Shown here: positions 10,177-18,623 of the stretch, in pieces | How positions within the stretch are numbered: position 1 is the stretch's first letter | Layout of the letters: every line of letters begins with the position of its first letter | Assembly (NCBI RefSeq): GCF_002902905.1 | Contig: NZ_CP026124.1 | Span: forward strand, 992,001 to 1,056,000 | Direction: 5' to 3' | DNA: 64,000 nt | Origin: Achromobacter sp. AONIH1 | Lineage (GTDB): Bacteria; Pseudomonadota; Gammaproteobacteria; Burkholderiales; Burkholderiaceae_B | Program-made: the position numbers and the translations under genes | Notes under the pieces: model-generated | Database searches by the model: none | What the model saw: the letters and a program-made list of their open reading frames with translations, nothing else | Told to the model about the DNA's origin: nothing

Positions 10177-10205
10177 ATTATAGATGTAGGGGGGGCATGT
10201 TTCAC
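10177..10205 (-). promoter_or_regulatory. Probable mnmG operon promoter overlapping a parS site
   Basis: On the minus strand a perfect -10 TATAAT (10177-10182) stands about 30 bp before the mnmG start codon. Seventeen bases further up is a weak -35, GTGAAA (10200-10205), which lies inside the parS palindrome at 10198-10213. ParB bound there would cover the -35 region; the regulatory consequence is inference. Confidence 0.6.
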
Positions 10206-10213
10206 GTGAAACA
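10198..10213. promoter_or_regulatory. parS site 1
   Basis: The 16-bp palindrome TGTTTCACGTGAAACA is the perfect consensus ParB-binding site. It lies 57 bp upstream of mnmG and overlaps its promoter. Confidence 0.95.
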
Positions 10214-10319
10214 TGCTTTACTGCGGCTGGATTGGCCGTCACACCGGTAAGACGTGAGGAAAACGCGACGGGGATACAGGCATCCCAGCCTGAATATGTC
10301 GGCATCTGCCCAAGTCTCA

Positions 10320-10335
10320 TGTTTCACGTGGAACA
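10320..10335. promoter_or_regulatory. parS site 2
   Basis: TGTTTCACGTGGAACA, one base from the consensus palindrome. Confidence 0.92.
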
Positions 10336-10461
10336 CATGATGGCCTTGTTGATATCCGTAGATGGGTATCCACCAGACCGATGTGGGCTTCATGAGAGTC
10401 AGCAATGGGCACGCTATCGCGTTGACTCTGAACAACGGGGATGTCCATGCTCAGATTCCAA

Positions 10462-10477
10462 TGTTTCACGTGGAACA
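10462..10477. promoter_or_regulatory. parS site 3
   Basis: TGTTTCACGTGGAACA, identical to site 2. Confidence 0.92.
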
Positions 10478-10553
10478 TACGCCTATCTGCCATCGACATT
10501 AAATACGGACCGGCGCATCCCTACCGCACCAGATAGCACTACTCTGCCATTGT

Positions 10554-10569
10554 TGTTTCACGTGAAACA
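10554..10569. promoter_or_regulatory. parS site 4
   Basis: TGTTTCACGTGAAACA, perfect consensus. Confidence 0.95.
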
Positions 10570-10614
10570 TCATTCGAATGATGCAACGTTCATGTTCGGC
10601 GGTGCGGATTTCAA

Positions 10615-10630
10615 TGTTCCACGTGGAACA
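10615..10630. promoter_or_regulatory. parS site 5
   Basis: TGTTCCACGTGGAACA, a perfect palindrome with symmetric T-to-C and A-to-G changes from the consensus. Confidence 0.92.
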
Positions 10631-10680
10631 TTTAATGCTCCGTTTTCCTGTGTAGGGTGCAAGGGCTGGAATTTGCTTCA

Positions 10681-10696
10681 TGTTTCACGTGGAACA
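10681..10696. promoter_or_regulatory. parS site 6
   Basis: TGTTTCACGTGGAACA, identical to sites 2 and 3. Confidence 0.92.
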
Positions 10697-10737
10697 ACCG
10701 CCCTTGGACTGCGCTGGAGATTGTCCAAGGCTCGTGA

Positions 10738-10753
10738 TGTTCCACGTGAAACC
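10738..10753. promoter_or_regulatory. parS site 7
   Basis: TGTTCCACGTGAAACC, with the last base off consensus; the core CACGTG is intact. Confidence 0.85.
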
Positions 10754-10810
10754 AAGATCCCTAGTTCCTTTTAATGCTGCACCCACATCGCCCCGAGCAA
10801 TCCTTGTTCC

Positions 10811-10826
10811 CGTTTCACGTGAAACA
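10811..10826. promoter_or_regulatory. parS site 8
   Basis: CGTTTCACGTGAAACA, with the first base off consensus; it is the last site of the cluster before the DnaA-box region. Confidence 0.9.
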
Positions 10827-11065
10827 TCTGATGAAAATCACGATTTTCTAGCCCTACCCATCCCCTACCCCCAAAACAATTGGTCCTTCTTTGAACACAA
10901 CGACCACGCACCATCGATTCTCTCGATCATCTTCATCACGCTAAGCAGACCGATCCATCAGTCCATACTCCGATTCCGACTACGACAGATAAGGGCTTAC
11001 CAATGTCCGAGTCTGGTTCATACCCAGATCGCTGACCGGCAAAGGCCGACCGCTCGTGATATGCC

Positions 11066-12273
11066 TTATCCACAGCACCAGCGTATTTCCGAAGATCAGC
11101 GCCAGCCGTACCCATTTTCATGTGAAACCACACAGCTTCCTTTCTCCAACACGCACGTGAGAACAAGAGCAAACCAACAACAACGCTGAATATCTGAGTT
11201 CACCTTATCCACATGAAATCCTCATCCCAGATTAGCCAGGCCTGTGGGCAAAAAAGTGGACAACCCGAACCTAGGACCCAGGCCGCCCACTCGGCCCATA
11301 AATCCATGAGCCATGCTAGGTAGGCAATCTGCCTGTTGCTGATTCGCCTGCCACGACAAAATAGGCTTTCGAATCAATGGATACGCCGATTGCCCAAGCA
11401 CGAGCAAGGCGGCAGAACATTGTGGATAAGCTGCGGTCTATGGCTGCGACAGGCAAGATTGCACGCGCCCGAATTTTGTGGACAACTCCTACAACTATCG
11501 TCAGCAGGAACTGGCTGATGAATTTGCTGTCCAACCGCACCTTCCGCTCGTCAGGCCGATCCACGACTTTTCCACAAAGTTGTAATTGCACGTCAGACAC
11601 TCAGCCACCACATCCCGCTCGCGCACTCAATCCCTGGCCGCACAATTCATATAGCCCAGCCGGATACGGCCGCCCTCATCCTTTTGGATGATCCACGGGA
11701 AAACGCTGTGGACAACATCTCTAGCCGCGTTTGATCTATTTTTTTGGCGGCAATACCCACGCGTGTCTGTCCCGGCCAAAGCCCGCTCAACGCTACCAGG
11801 GTGTTACGGCATCCTGGCTTTCCGCTGCACTGAAGCAGTCGCGCAAACCGGAATCAATAGCCGCTCGCTGGCCGATATCCCCATTTCTATCCACAGACTG
11901 GATACCCCACTTTGGCGTAAACCAAGGGGGATTCTGTGCATAACCAAGATGGGGATATCTTTGTGAACAACCGTCTGTCAGACCATCAAAAACTGCCCCA
12001 ACAGAGCGCCAGAGCGCGTCGGCCAGCTTGCGGCCAATACGCCGTCGAAGCACTGAATAATCGGTAAGAGCCCGAATTTCCTGGGGAAAAAGCAGGTATC
12101 CCCCTGCGTGGAAGACGATATGGCAAGCTTCATGAGAAACATGAACCCGGCAGACACGCGATTCAAACAAATACCCAAAATTGTGCAAAACCGCGCCGCC
12201 GAATACCTATTGATCCAAGATTGCCCACAAAACCAAGACCGGTCCGGGAAAATTATCCACAAACTTATCCAAA
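11066..12273. other. oriC: Probable chromosomal replication origin (oriC): DnaA-box region
   Basis: This gene-free stretch holds perfect DnaA boxes TTATCCACA at 11066-11074, 11205-11213, 11421-11429 (minus) and 12253-12261. Close variants are at 11243-11251 (minus), 11477-11485 (minus, TTGTCCACA), 11568-11576 (TTTTCCACA) and 11707-11715 (minus). More lie at 11887-11895, 11935-11943 (minus, TTATGCACA), 11962-11970 (minus), 12221-12229 and 12265-12273. An AT-rich 13-mer lies at 11733-11745. The region sits beside mnmG and a parS cluster, a usual origin setting. dnaA and dnaN are not in the window. The whole gap 10142-12450 has no gene that I believe in. A GC-skew switch would confirm the origin; I could not compute it. 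Confidence 0.8.
11733..11745 (+). other. DNA-unwinding-element 13-mer
   Basis: GATCTATTTTTTT matches the E. coli oriC 13-mer consensus GATCTNTTNTTTT at every fixed position. It lies 18 bp from the DnaA box at 11707-11715. Only one clear copy is visible, whereas E. coli has three. Confidence 0.6.
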
Positions 12274-12370
12274 GGACTCACATTAAGTTAGTATTCACTA
12301 ACATTATGCTCGGCAAGCCCGAAAATACTGGTCGCGCGAGATCAACATCGATAAGGGCAGGCCCAAATGA

Positions 12371-12406
12371 AACAACGCCCCAGACCGCAAGGTCTTGGGG
12401 CGTTGT
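12371..12406 (-). terminator. Intrinsic terminator of cspA
   Basis: AACAACGCCCCAGACC (12371-12386) pairs with GGTCTTGGGGCGTTGT (12391-12406) around a GCAA loop with one bulge. On the minus strand the stem is followed by TTTCATTT. It lies 45 bp after the cspA stop codon. Confidence 0.85.
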
Positions 12407-12450
12407 AGCCAGGATTCAACCTGGCTGACGGGAAATTGGGATTTCCCGAT

Positions 12451-12657
12451 TTAGAGCGGGCGAATTTCGGCCGCTTGAGGTCCTTTCGGACCATCCTTGA
12501 CTTCGAATTCGACTTCCTGACCTTCGTTCAGGCTACGGTAACCGCGGCCTTGGATGGCGGAAAAGTGTGCGAAAACATCGGTGCCGCCAGCGTCCGGCGT
12601 GATGAAGCCGTAACCCTTGTCAGCATTGAACCACTTGACTTTGCCCTTCTGAGCCAT
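12451..12657 (-). CDS. cspA: Cold-shock protein (CspA family)
   Basis: This 68-residue single cold-shock domain binds single-stranded RNA and DNA and acts as an RNA chaperone. It carries RNP1 KGYGFIT (14-20) and RNP2 VFAHFSAI (28-35), which form the nucleic-acid-binding surface. Length is exactly that of the family. The start codon is close behind an AGGA, and a possible 5'-UTR hairpin overlaps an AGGACGC upstream. It is monocistronic, with its own terminator. Confidence 0.97.
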   Translation of the reverse strand: MAQKGKVKWFNADKGYGFITPDAGGTDVFAHFSAIQGRGYRSLNEGQEVEFEVKDGPKGPQAAEIRPL

Positions 12658-12664
12658 TTTCCTA

Positions 12665-12704
12665 GCGTCCTGTAATTAACGAGATTGCAATGAATCAAGG
12701 ACGC
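12665..12704 (-). promoter_or_regulatory. Possible 5'-UTR hairpin of cspA
   Basis: GCGTCC (12665-12670) pairs with GGACGC (12699-12704) across about 28 bases, just upstream of the start codon. On the transcript the start-proximal arm contains AGGACGC, so pairing would mask a possible ribosome-binding site. Structured leaders are known for cspA genes; that this one is a thermosensor is inference. Confidence 0.35.
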
Positions 12705-12899
12705 CGTGACAACTGAACGACCGGTAGGGATACCTGCGTTGCTGCTGCGTTCACGTTCGTCAAACGACGACAGAACGCGATCGCGCGCTGCTTGAATCAA
12801 CTGCGGAACCAGCATACCCACCACACATTACCGAGTCATATAGTTGTTTACCCGAATGTCGCATTTTTCAGACTCGTCGGACGTCTTCGGGTAATACCG

Positions 12900-13970
12900 T
12901 TATGCGGAATCCCGCTGCCTGCGCGCCAGAAAGTTGTACATCGGTCCGGTCACCAGCACCACGAACACCATGCGCGTCACATGGAACGCCGTCACCACCG
13001 GAACCCCCAGTTGCAGCACCTTTGCCGTGATCGCCATCTCGGCGATTCCGCCCGGCGTCGTACCCAGTATCAACGTGGGCACCGGCGCGGCGGACCATAG
13101 CGACAGCAATGCGCCCAGCCCGAACGCCAGCGCCAATGCGATCACCGTGAACACGGCCACGGCCGCGATGAAACGCGGCGCGGCGCGAAAGAAGTCCGGA
13201 CGATAGCGGTCCCCCAGGGACCAGCCAATGAACAGCTGCCCGATCTTCGGCACATAGTCGGGCAGCGCCGACAATTCGATGCCGGACAGGGTCAGCGTCA
13301 TCGCCACCGACATCGATCCCAGCACCCAGGGATTGGGTAGCCTCAGCCTCATGAACAGCAGCCCGCCCATGCAGGTCAACGCCACCAGCGCCGCCAGCCC
13401 GGGCCAATGCACCACGCGCGGCCCCGGCACGGTCGGATCCAACCCCGCCACGCCCCACCCCTGAAAGATGAAGGGCACCGTCACCACAACCAGCAGCACG
13501 CGCACGCTGTGCGCCGTGGCCACGCGATCGATGCGCGCGCCGTAGCGCTCTGCCAGGTTCGCCATTTCGCTGGCGCCGCCGATCGCCGACGAGAACCAGG
13601 CCGTCTTGAAATCCGCGTCCGTATATCGGCGCAAAATCGCTGTACCAATGAAGGACAGTCCCAGCGCGAACAACATGCCCGCGATGATAGGCCCCGCGTT
13701 GTTGCCGATATGCTCGACGACCTGCGGTGTGAAGTACAAGCCCAGCGATGTGCCAATGACCCACTGCCCGGCATTGCGCGCCGGCCGTGGACAGGCTGTG
13801 CGCAAGCCCGCGATGCGCGTGGCCGCCGTGACCAGCAGCGCGCCCAGCATCCATGGCAAGGGCATGTGGGCCCATACCGCCACCAGCGCTCCGGCCAACG
13901 CAAGCACCAGGCCTGCCGCTACCCGCCACCCCACTTTGCCGCCCTTCATCCCGTCCACGCATATGCTCAT
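12900..13970 (-). CDS. AbrB-family inner-membrane protein (putative transporter/regulator)
   Basis: This 356-residue protein has about ten hydrophobic segments arranged as two similar halves. Each half has a PWMLGAL / PNPWVLGSM type motif and a TTPGG or SAIGGASEMA loop (for example LGTTPGGIAEMAITAK near residue 300). That is the pattern of the AbrB duplication family, once called ammonia monooxygenase-like. Members are inner-membrane proteins of uncertain function; some affect expression of transport genes. It is divergent from an aminotransferase with a 77-bp gap. An alternative start is Met8. I assign no substrate. Confidence 0.8.
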   Translation of the reverse strand: MSICVDGMKGGKVGWRVAAGLVLALAGALVAVWAHMPLPWMLGALLVTAATRIAGLRTACPRPARNAGQWVIGTSLGLYFTPQVVEHIGNNAGPIIAGMLFALGLSFIGTAILRRYTDADFKTAWFSSAIGGASEMANLAERYGARIDRVATAHSVRVLLVVVTVPFIFQGWGVAGLDPTVPGPRVVHWPGLAALVALTCMGGLLFMRLRLPNPWVLGSMSVAMTLTLSGIELSALPDYVPKIGQLFIGWSLGDRYRPDFFRAAPRFIAAVAVFTVIALALAFGLGALLSLWSAAPVPTLILGTTPGGIAEMAITAKVLQLGVPVVTAFHVTRMVFVVLVTGPMYNFLARRQRDSA

Positions 13971-14047
13971 CGGAAAACCAGATTATGAGTTAGTGGGATA
14001 CTTACGGAAACTCTCATCGCCCTATCGCGTCCACTATTGCGTCAACC

Positions 14048-15214
14048 ATGATCCGATCCAAACTGCCCGACGTCGGCACCACCATCTTCACCGTGATGAG
14101 CCGGTTGGCCATCGAGCACAAGGCCATCAACCTCGGCCAGGGCTTTCCCGATTTCGATCCCGACCCGGCGCTGTGCGCGTTGGTATCCAAGGCCATGGCC
14201 GACGGCCACAATCAATACCCCTACATGCCCGGCGTCGCGCCGCTGCGTGAAGCCATCGCCGCCAAGGCGCGCGAGCTGTACAGCCACGCCTACGATCCCG
14301 AGACCGAGATCACCGTCACCAGCGGCGCCACCGAGGCGCTGATGGCCACCGTGCTGGCCGCCGTCGGCAGCGGCGACGAGGTCGTCGTCATCGAGCCCTG
14401 CTACGACTCGTACCTGCCCGCGATCCGCCTGGCCGGTGGCACCGCCGTGCCCGTGCCGCTACGCGCACCCACGGCCGACGATCCCTACTACCGCATCGAC
14501 TGGCAGCGCGTGCGCGACGCCATCACGCCCAAGACGCGCCTGCTGATGCTGAACTTCCCGCACAACCCCACCGGCGCCGTGCTCGACGACGGCGACCTGG
14601 ACGCGCTGGAAGCCATCGTGCGCGACACCGGCGTGCTGCTGCTGTCGGACGAGGTCTACGAACATATCGTGTTCGACGGCAAGCCCCATGCCAGCGTCGC
14701 GCGCCGTCCCCTGCTGGCCGACCATGCCTTCGTCATCTCGTCCTTCGGCAAGACCTATCACACCACCGGCTGGAAGATCGGCTACTGCTGCGCGCCGCGC
14801 CAGCTCAGCGCCGAACTGCGCAAGGTGCACCAGTTCATGGTGTTCACCGTGCCGTCACCCATGCAGTACGCGCTGGCAGAATTCATGCTCGATCCCAAGC
14901 CTTACCTGGACCTGCCGGCCTTCTACCAGGCCAAGCGCGACCGCCTGTCCGAAGGCCTGGCCAAGACGCGCTTCCGCCCCCTGCCCAGCCCCGGCACGTT
15001 CTTCCTGCTGGCCGACTACAGCGATATCTCCAAGCAGGCCGAAGCCGACTTCGCGCGCGACCTGACCGTGAACCACGGCGTCACCGTGATTCCCGTGTCG
15101 GCCTTCTACCGCCAACCCGACGCGCCGGAATCCAATCACCGCATCGTGCGCTTCTGCTTCGCCAAGAAGGACGCGACGCTGGATGCCGCGCTGGAGCGGC
15201 TTGCCTCGGTGTAG
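14048..15214 (+). CDS. PLP-dependent aminotransferase (class I, YbdL/methionine-type)
   Basis: The 388-residue fold-type I aminotransferase has the PLP lysine in SSFGKTYHTTGWKIGY (Lys235), the NFPHNPTGA motif (169-177), the DEVYEH Asp (201) and the C-terminal Arg in RIVRFCF. The pattern YPYMPGVAPLREAIA plus KTYHTTGWKIGY resembles the YbdL methionine aminotransferase/kynurenine aminotransferase group. It probably transaminates methionine, phenylalanine or related amino acids. It is followed by a strong terminator, so it is monocistronic. Confidence 0.87.
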   Translation: MIRSKLPDVGTTIFTVMSRLAIEHKAINLGQGFPDFDPDPALCALVSKAMADGHNQYPYMPGVAPLREAIAAKARELYSHAYDPETEITVTSGATEALMATVLAAVGSGDEVVVIEPCYDSYLPAIRLAGGTAVPVPLRAPTADDPYYRIDWQRVRDAITPKTRLLMLNFPHNPTGAVLDDGDLDALEAIVRDTGVLLLSDEVYEHIVFDGKPHASVARRPLLADHAFVISSFGKTYHTTGWKIGYCCAPRQLSAELRKVHQFMVFTVPSPMQYALAEFMLDPKPYLDLPAFYQAKRDRLSEGLAKTRFRPLPSPGTFFLLADYSDISKQAEADFARDLTVNHGVTVIPVSAFYRQPDAPESNHRIVRFCFAKKDATLDAALERLASV

Positions 15215-15235
15215 TCAAAACGCTGCAGCAGCCTG

Positions 15236-15267
15236 AAAGAGCGCGCCAAATGGCGCGCTCTTTTCAT
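15236..15267 (+). terminator. Intrinsic terminator of the aminotransferase gene
   Basis: AAAGAGCGCGCCA (15236-15248) pairs with TGGCGCGCTCTTT (15251-15263), followed by TTCATTTT. The stem is long and perfect and sits 20 bp after the stop codon. Confidence 0.9.
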
Positions 15268-15334
15268 TTTCACCAATACGAGCAAATACTCGCTATTAAG
15301 GTTTCGCAAGCAAACCCAGCGAGAATTCGCGCAT

Positions 15335-15359
15335 AAAAAAAGGGCGCCGCAAGGCGCCC
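15335..15359 (-). terminator. Intrinsic terminator of the tctCBA operon
   Basis: On the minus strand GGGCGCC-TTGC-GGCGCCC (15342-15359) is followed by seven T residues (15335-15341). It lies 69 bp after the tctA stop. Confidence 0.9.
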
Positions 15360-15428
15360 TGTCCAAGAACCGGCAGAGGCACCCCGCGGCGCCGCGCCTG
15401 CCGGTGCGCGGCCCACTGCGGCGTCCGG

Positions 15429-16955
15429 TCATGCCGGCCCGACGGCAACCTTCTTCTGCGCGCGCAGGCGGCGCATGAGCTGCGGCACCACAACCACGGC
15501 GCCGGCTGCCACCCACAAGCTGATGGCGACCGGGCTATGAAACAGCACCGACACATTGCCATCGGTGATGGACAAGGCGCGCCGCAGGTTCTGTTCCATC
15601 ATGTTGCCCAGCACCACGCCCAGCACCAGCGGCGCCATCGGCAGGCCGAACTTGCGCAGGAAGTAGCCCAGCGTGCCGATACCGGCCACCAGCAACAGGT
15701 CGAACGTGCCCGCGTTGATCGCATACACGCCGATGTAGCTGATGCAGAGAATGCCCGGCACCATCAGCCAACCCGGCACCGACAGCACCTTGGAGAACAG
15801 CCGCACCATCGGCACGTTCATGATGAACAGCAGCACGTTGGCCACGAACAGCGAGGCGATCAGGCCCCAGACCAGCTCGGGCTTGGAATCGAACAGCACA
15901 GGCCCCGGCGTGATGTTGTAGAGCGTCAGCGCTCCCATCATCACAGCCGTCGTGCCCGAGCCCGGCACGCCCAGCGTCAGCATCGGCACGAAGGAACCCA
16001 CCGCCGAAGCCGTGGCCGCCGCCTCGGGCGCGACCAGGCCGCGCATGTCGCCCTTGCCGAACTTGGCGTCCGGATCCTTGCCTTCGATGATGCGCTTTTC
16101 CTGCGAATAGGCTACAGCCGCGGCCACGCTGGCGCCCGCCCCCGGCAGCACGCCCACGCCGAAGCCGACGAAGGCGCTGCGCACCACGCTCCACCACGTG
16201 AACGCCAGCTCTTTCAGATTGAACAGCTTGCGGCCGCTGGGCTTGACCTCGACGCTGTGCCCGGCCATGACCTTCTCCAGCATTTCCAGCATCTCGCTGA
16301 CCGCGAACAGGGCGATCACCACCACCACGAACTCGATGCCGTCGGACAGGTGCACCAGATCGAAGGTATAGCGGTATACGCCCGAATTCGCGTCCACGCC
16401 GACCACCGAAATCGACAACCCGATCATCGCCGCCAGCACGCCCTTGACGGGCTGCTTGCCCAGCAGGCTGGTCAGGCAGCAGAACGCAAAGATCATCAAT
16501 ACGAAGTATTCAGCCGGACCGAAGGCCAGCGCCCATTTGGCCAGCAGCGGCGCGAGCAGGATGATGCCCACCACCGACACGATGGCGCCGAAGAACGCCG
16601 ACCAGGCCGACAGCGACAGCGCCACGTTGGCCAGGCCCTGGCGCGCCAGCGGATAGCCGTCCAGCGTGGTCATGATGGCGCTGGCTTCGCCCGGCACGTT
16701 CAGCAGGATGGACGTGATGCGCCCGCCGTACTCGGCGCCCACGTATACGGCCGCCAGCAGGATCAGCGCCGTTTCGGGCGGCAGGTTCATGGCGAAGGCG
16801 ATGGGAATCAACATCGCCACGCCGTTGATCGGGCCCAGTCCCGGCAACACGCCCACCAGCGTGCCGAAGAACGAGCCGATGGCCGCGACCAGCAGGTTGG
16901 TCAGCGAGAACGCGACGCCAAAGCCGATGGAAAGATGATCGAGGATGCCGCTCAT
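15429..16955 (-). CDS. tctA: Tripartite tricarboxylate transporter, large membrane subunit TctA
   Basis: TctA is the 12-TM channel subunit of the periplasmic-binding-protein-dependent TTT secondary transporters. The 508-residue protein begins MSGILDHLSIGFGVAFSLTN. It shows the family motifs GVLPGLGPINGVAMLIP (about 35-51), YVGAEYGGRITSILLNVPGE and GVLPGAGASVAAAVAYSQEK. TLGVPGSGTTAVMMGAL is a further match. I chose the ATG at 16955, which overlaps the tctB stop as ATGA; a longer reading frame upstream runs out of frame through tctB. It is the last gene of tctC-tctB-tctA. Confidence 0.95.
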   Translation of the reverse strand: MSGILDHLSIGFGVAFSLTNLLVAAIGSFFGTLVGVLPGLGPINGVAMLIPIAFAMNLPPETALILLAAVYVGAEYGGRITSILLNVPGEASAIMTTLDGYPLARQGLANVALSLSAWSAFFGAIVSVVGIILLAPLLAKWALAFGPAEYFVLMIFAFCCLTSLLGKQPVKGVLAAMIGLSISVVGVDANSGVYRYTFDLVHLSDGIEFVVVVIALFAVSEMLEMLEKVMAGHSVEVKPSGRKLFNLKELAFTWWSVVRSAFVGFGVGVLPGAGASVAAAVAYSQEKRIIEGKDPDAKFGKGDMRGLVAPEAAATASAVGSFVPMLTLGVPGSGTTAVMMGALTLYNITPGPVLFDSKPELVWGLIASLFVANVLLFIMNVPMVRLFSKVLSVPGWLMVPGILCISYIGVYAINAGTFDLLLVAGIGTLGYFLRKFGLPMAPLVLGVVLGNMMEQNLRRALSITDGNVSVLFHSPVAISLWVAAGAVVVVPQLMRRLRAQKKVAVGPA

Positions 16956-17389
16956 ATCAGGTTCTCCAGCAGTCCGCCGGGCAGGACCACGTCCAGCACC
17001 TTGTCGAATAACACGAAAAAGAAGACGCTCATGACCACGCCCCCGATGGCGCACTTGCCCCAGCCGCCGCCGAACAGCCGGCCCACCGCCACCGTCATCA
17101 ACGCGGTCGCGACGATGAAGCCCAGCCACTGGAACAGGAAGGCGTAGCCCGCGCAGAACAGCACCATCAGCGCGATGCGCCCGTTGGCGCCGGGCGCGTT
17201 GGCCTGCACCGGGTTGCCGCCCTTGATGGCCAGCCGCAGGCCGCACAGGCCGATGATCAGCGCCAGCAGCAGCGGGAAGGCACGCGGGCCGACGGGCTCG
17301 TAGGCGAACGGCGCCTCGATGTCCCATCCCGCCCAGGTCATGAAGGCCGCCAGCGCAAGCGCCGCGATGCCCAGGGTTCGATCGTTCAT
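16952..17389 (-). CDS. tctB: Tripartite tricarboxylate transporter, small membrane subunit TctB
   Basis: This 145-residue protein has four predicted membrane helices (about 8-25, 38-55, 72-90 and 118-135). YEPVGPRAFPLLLALIIG near residue 31 is the conserved stretch of the TctB family. It forms the membrane complex with TctA. It sits between tctC and tctA and overlaps tctA by four bases. Confidence 0.92.
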   Translation of the reverse strand: MNDRTLGIAALALAAFMTWAGWDIEAPFAYEPVGPRAFPLLLALIIGLCGLRLAIKGGNPVQANAPGANGRIALMVLFCAGYAFLFQWLGFIVATALMTVAVGRLFGGGWGKCAIGGVVMSVFFFVLFDKVLDVVLPGGLLENLI

Positions 17390-17506
17390 GGTGATGTCTT
17401 TCCGTGATGACCGGAACGCGGCGTAGCCTCGTCCCGCCGCCCGCGAATGAACCGCGGGCGGGCTGCCACGCAGCGCTCGGGTTGGGATGAAGGCCGGCGG
17501 CCTAGA

Positions 17507-18505
17507 TCACTTCTTGACCAGGCCGAAACTCTCGGCCAGTTCGCCGTACTGCTTCACCTGCTGCTTCACGTAGGCGTCCAGCTCGGCGCCGGTCTTGCTG
17601 AAGGGAAACAGGCCCTGCTGCTCGCGCAGCTTGGCGAATTCCGGCGTGCCGGTGGCCTTGTTGAACGCCTGGACCCAGAACTCATAGTCGCTGTCGGACA
17701 CCTTCGGCCCCACGTAGAAGCCGCGGATGATGGGCCAGACGATGTCATAGCCCTGCTCGCGCGCGGTGGGCACGGTGTTCAGCTTGCCCGGCAGGCGCTG
17801 GTCATTGAACACGGCCAGCACGCGGATGGGAGCGCCGCCCTCGAGCATGGTGAAGGCTTCGGCCGCGTCGCCCATGTAGGCCTGGATATGGCCCCCGCGC
17901 AATGCGGTCACGGCCTCGCCGCCGCCTTCGAAGGCCACGAAGCGCATCTTCTTGAAGTCCACGCCCGCCGCCTTGGCGGTCAGCGCGGCCTTCATCCAAT
18001 CCTGGCTGCCGACGGTGCCGCCGGCGCCCAGCACGATCTTGGTCGGATCCTGCTTGAAGGCCTCCATCAGGCCCTTCAGGTCGGTGTACGGCGAATCGTT
18101 GCGCACCACGGCCACGCCGTAGTCGGTGCCGATGCCGGCCAGCCAGCGCACGTTGTCGACGTTGTACTTGCCGAACTTGCCCTGCGCCAGATTCAGCAGC
18201 GAACCGCCGGAGAAAGCCACGATGGTGCCCGGCTCGTTCGGATGCTGGGCCACGATGTTGTTGTAGGCCACGGCGCCGATGCCGCCCGGCATGTAGACGA
18301 TGCGCATGGCGGTCTTGAGCGCCCCGCTCTGCTTCAGGCCCTCGGTGGCCAGGCGGCAGGTCAGGTCGAAGCCGCCGCCGGGCTGGGCGGGGGCGATGCA
18401 CTCCGGACGGCGGGGTTCGGCGGCGGCCTGGGCGGTGCCCAGCGACAGGGTCAGGGCGCCCACCGCCGTGGCGGCGGCCAGGCGCAGCTTCAAACTGGTC
18501 TGCAT
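17507..18505 (-). CDS. tctC: Tripartite tricarboxylate transporter, periplasmic binding protein TctC (Bug family)
   Basis: The 332-residue protein begins MQTSLKLRLAAATAVGALTL, a clear Sec signal peptide with likely cleavage after TAQA near residue 27. The mature part has the Bug-family features IAPAQPGGGFDLTCR and the MPGGIGAVAYN loop. It also shows FSGGS and GAGGTVGSQDWM. The TctC-type Bug proteins bind citrate or other tricarboxylates; the precise ligand is not readable here. I chose the ATG at 18505 because it opens the signal peptide; the longer frame upstream has no such feature. A TctDE-like two-component pair lies just upstream. Confidence 0.92.
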   Translation of the reverse strand: MQTSLKLRLAAATAVGALTLSLGTAQAAAEPRRPECIAPAQPGGGFDLTCRLATEGLKQSGALKTAMRIVYMPGGIGAVAYNNIVAQHPNEPGTIVAFSGGSLLNLAQGKFGKYNVDNVRWLAGIGTDYGVAVVRNDSPYTDLKGLMEAFKQDPTKIVLGAGGTVGSQDWMKAALTAKAAGVDFKKMRFVAFEGGGEAVTALRGGHIQAYMGDAAEAFTMLEGGAPIRVLAVFNDQRLPGKLNTVPTAREQGYDIVWPIIRGFYVGPKVSDSDYEFWVQAFNKATGTPEFAKLREQQGLFPFSKTGAELDAYVKQQVKQYGELAESFGLVKK

Positions 18506-18623
18506 TGTTGCGTCTCCGAAATTTATAGGTCTGGGTCCCATGCCCGCCTTGCAGGCCGTCCCATGCGCGGCTCTGCTGGCCCCGCGGACGCAACCGTACA
18601 AAATCGAACCTTTCCAACACCTT

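Noticed and set aside
11114..11129. Ninth parS-like site ATTTTCATGTGAAACC
   Set aside because: The core is CATGTG instead of CACGTG and both outer bases differ, so ParB binding is unlikely.
10232..11189. Short open frames across the parS cluster whose products begin MFHVK or MFHVEH
   Set aside because: They arise because the parS palindrome translates to those residues; no ribosome-binding site, no family match, and the frames break between sites.
15429..17327. A single 632-residue TctB-TctA fusion reading frame
   Set aside because: The extra N-terminal part is an out-of-frame shadow of tctB; the real tctA ATG overlaps the tctB stop.
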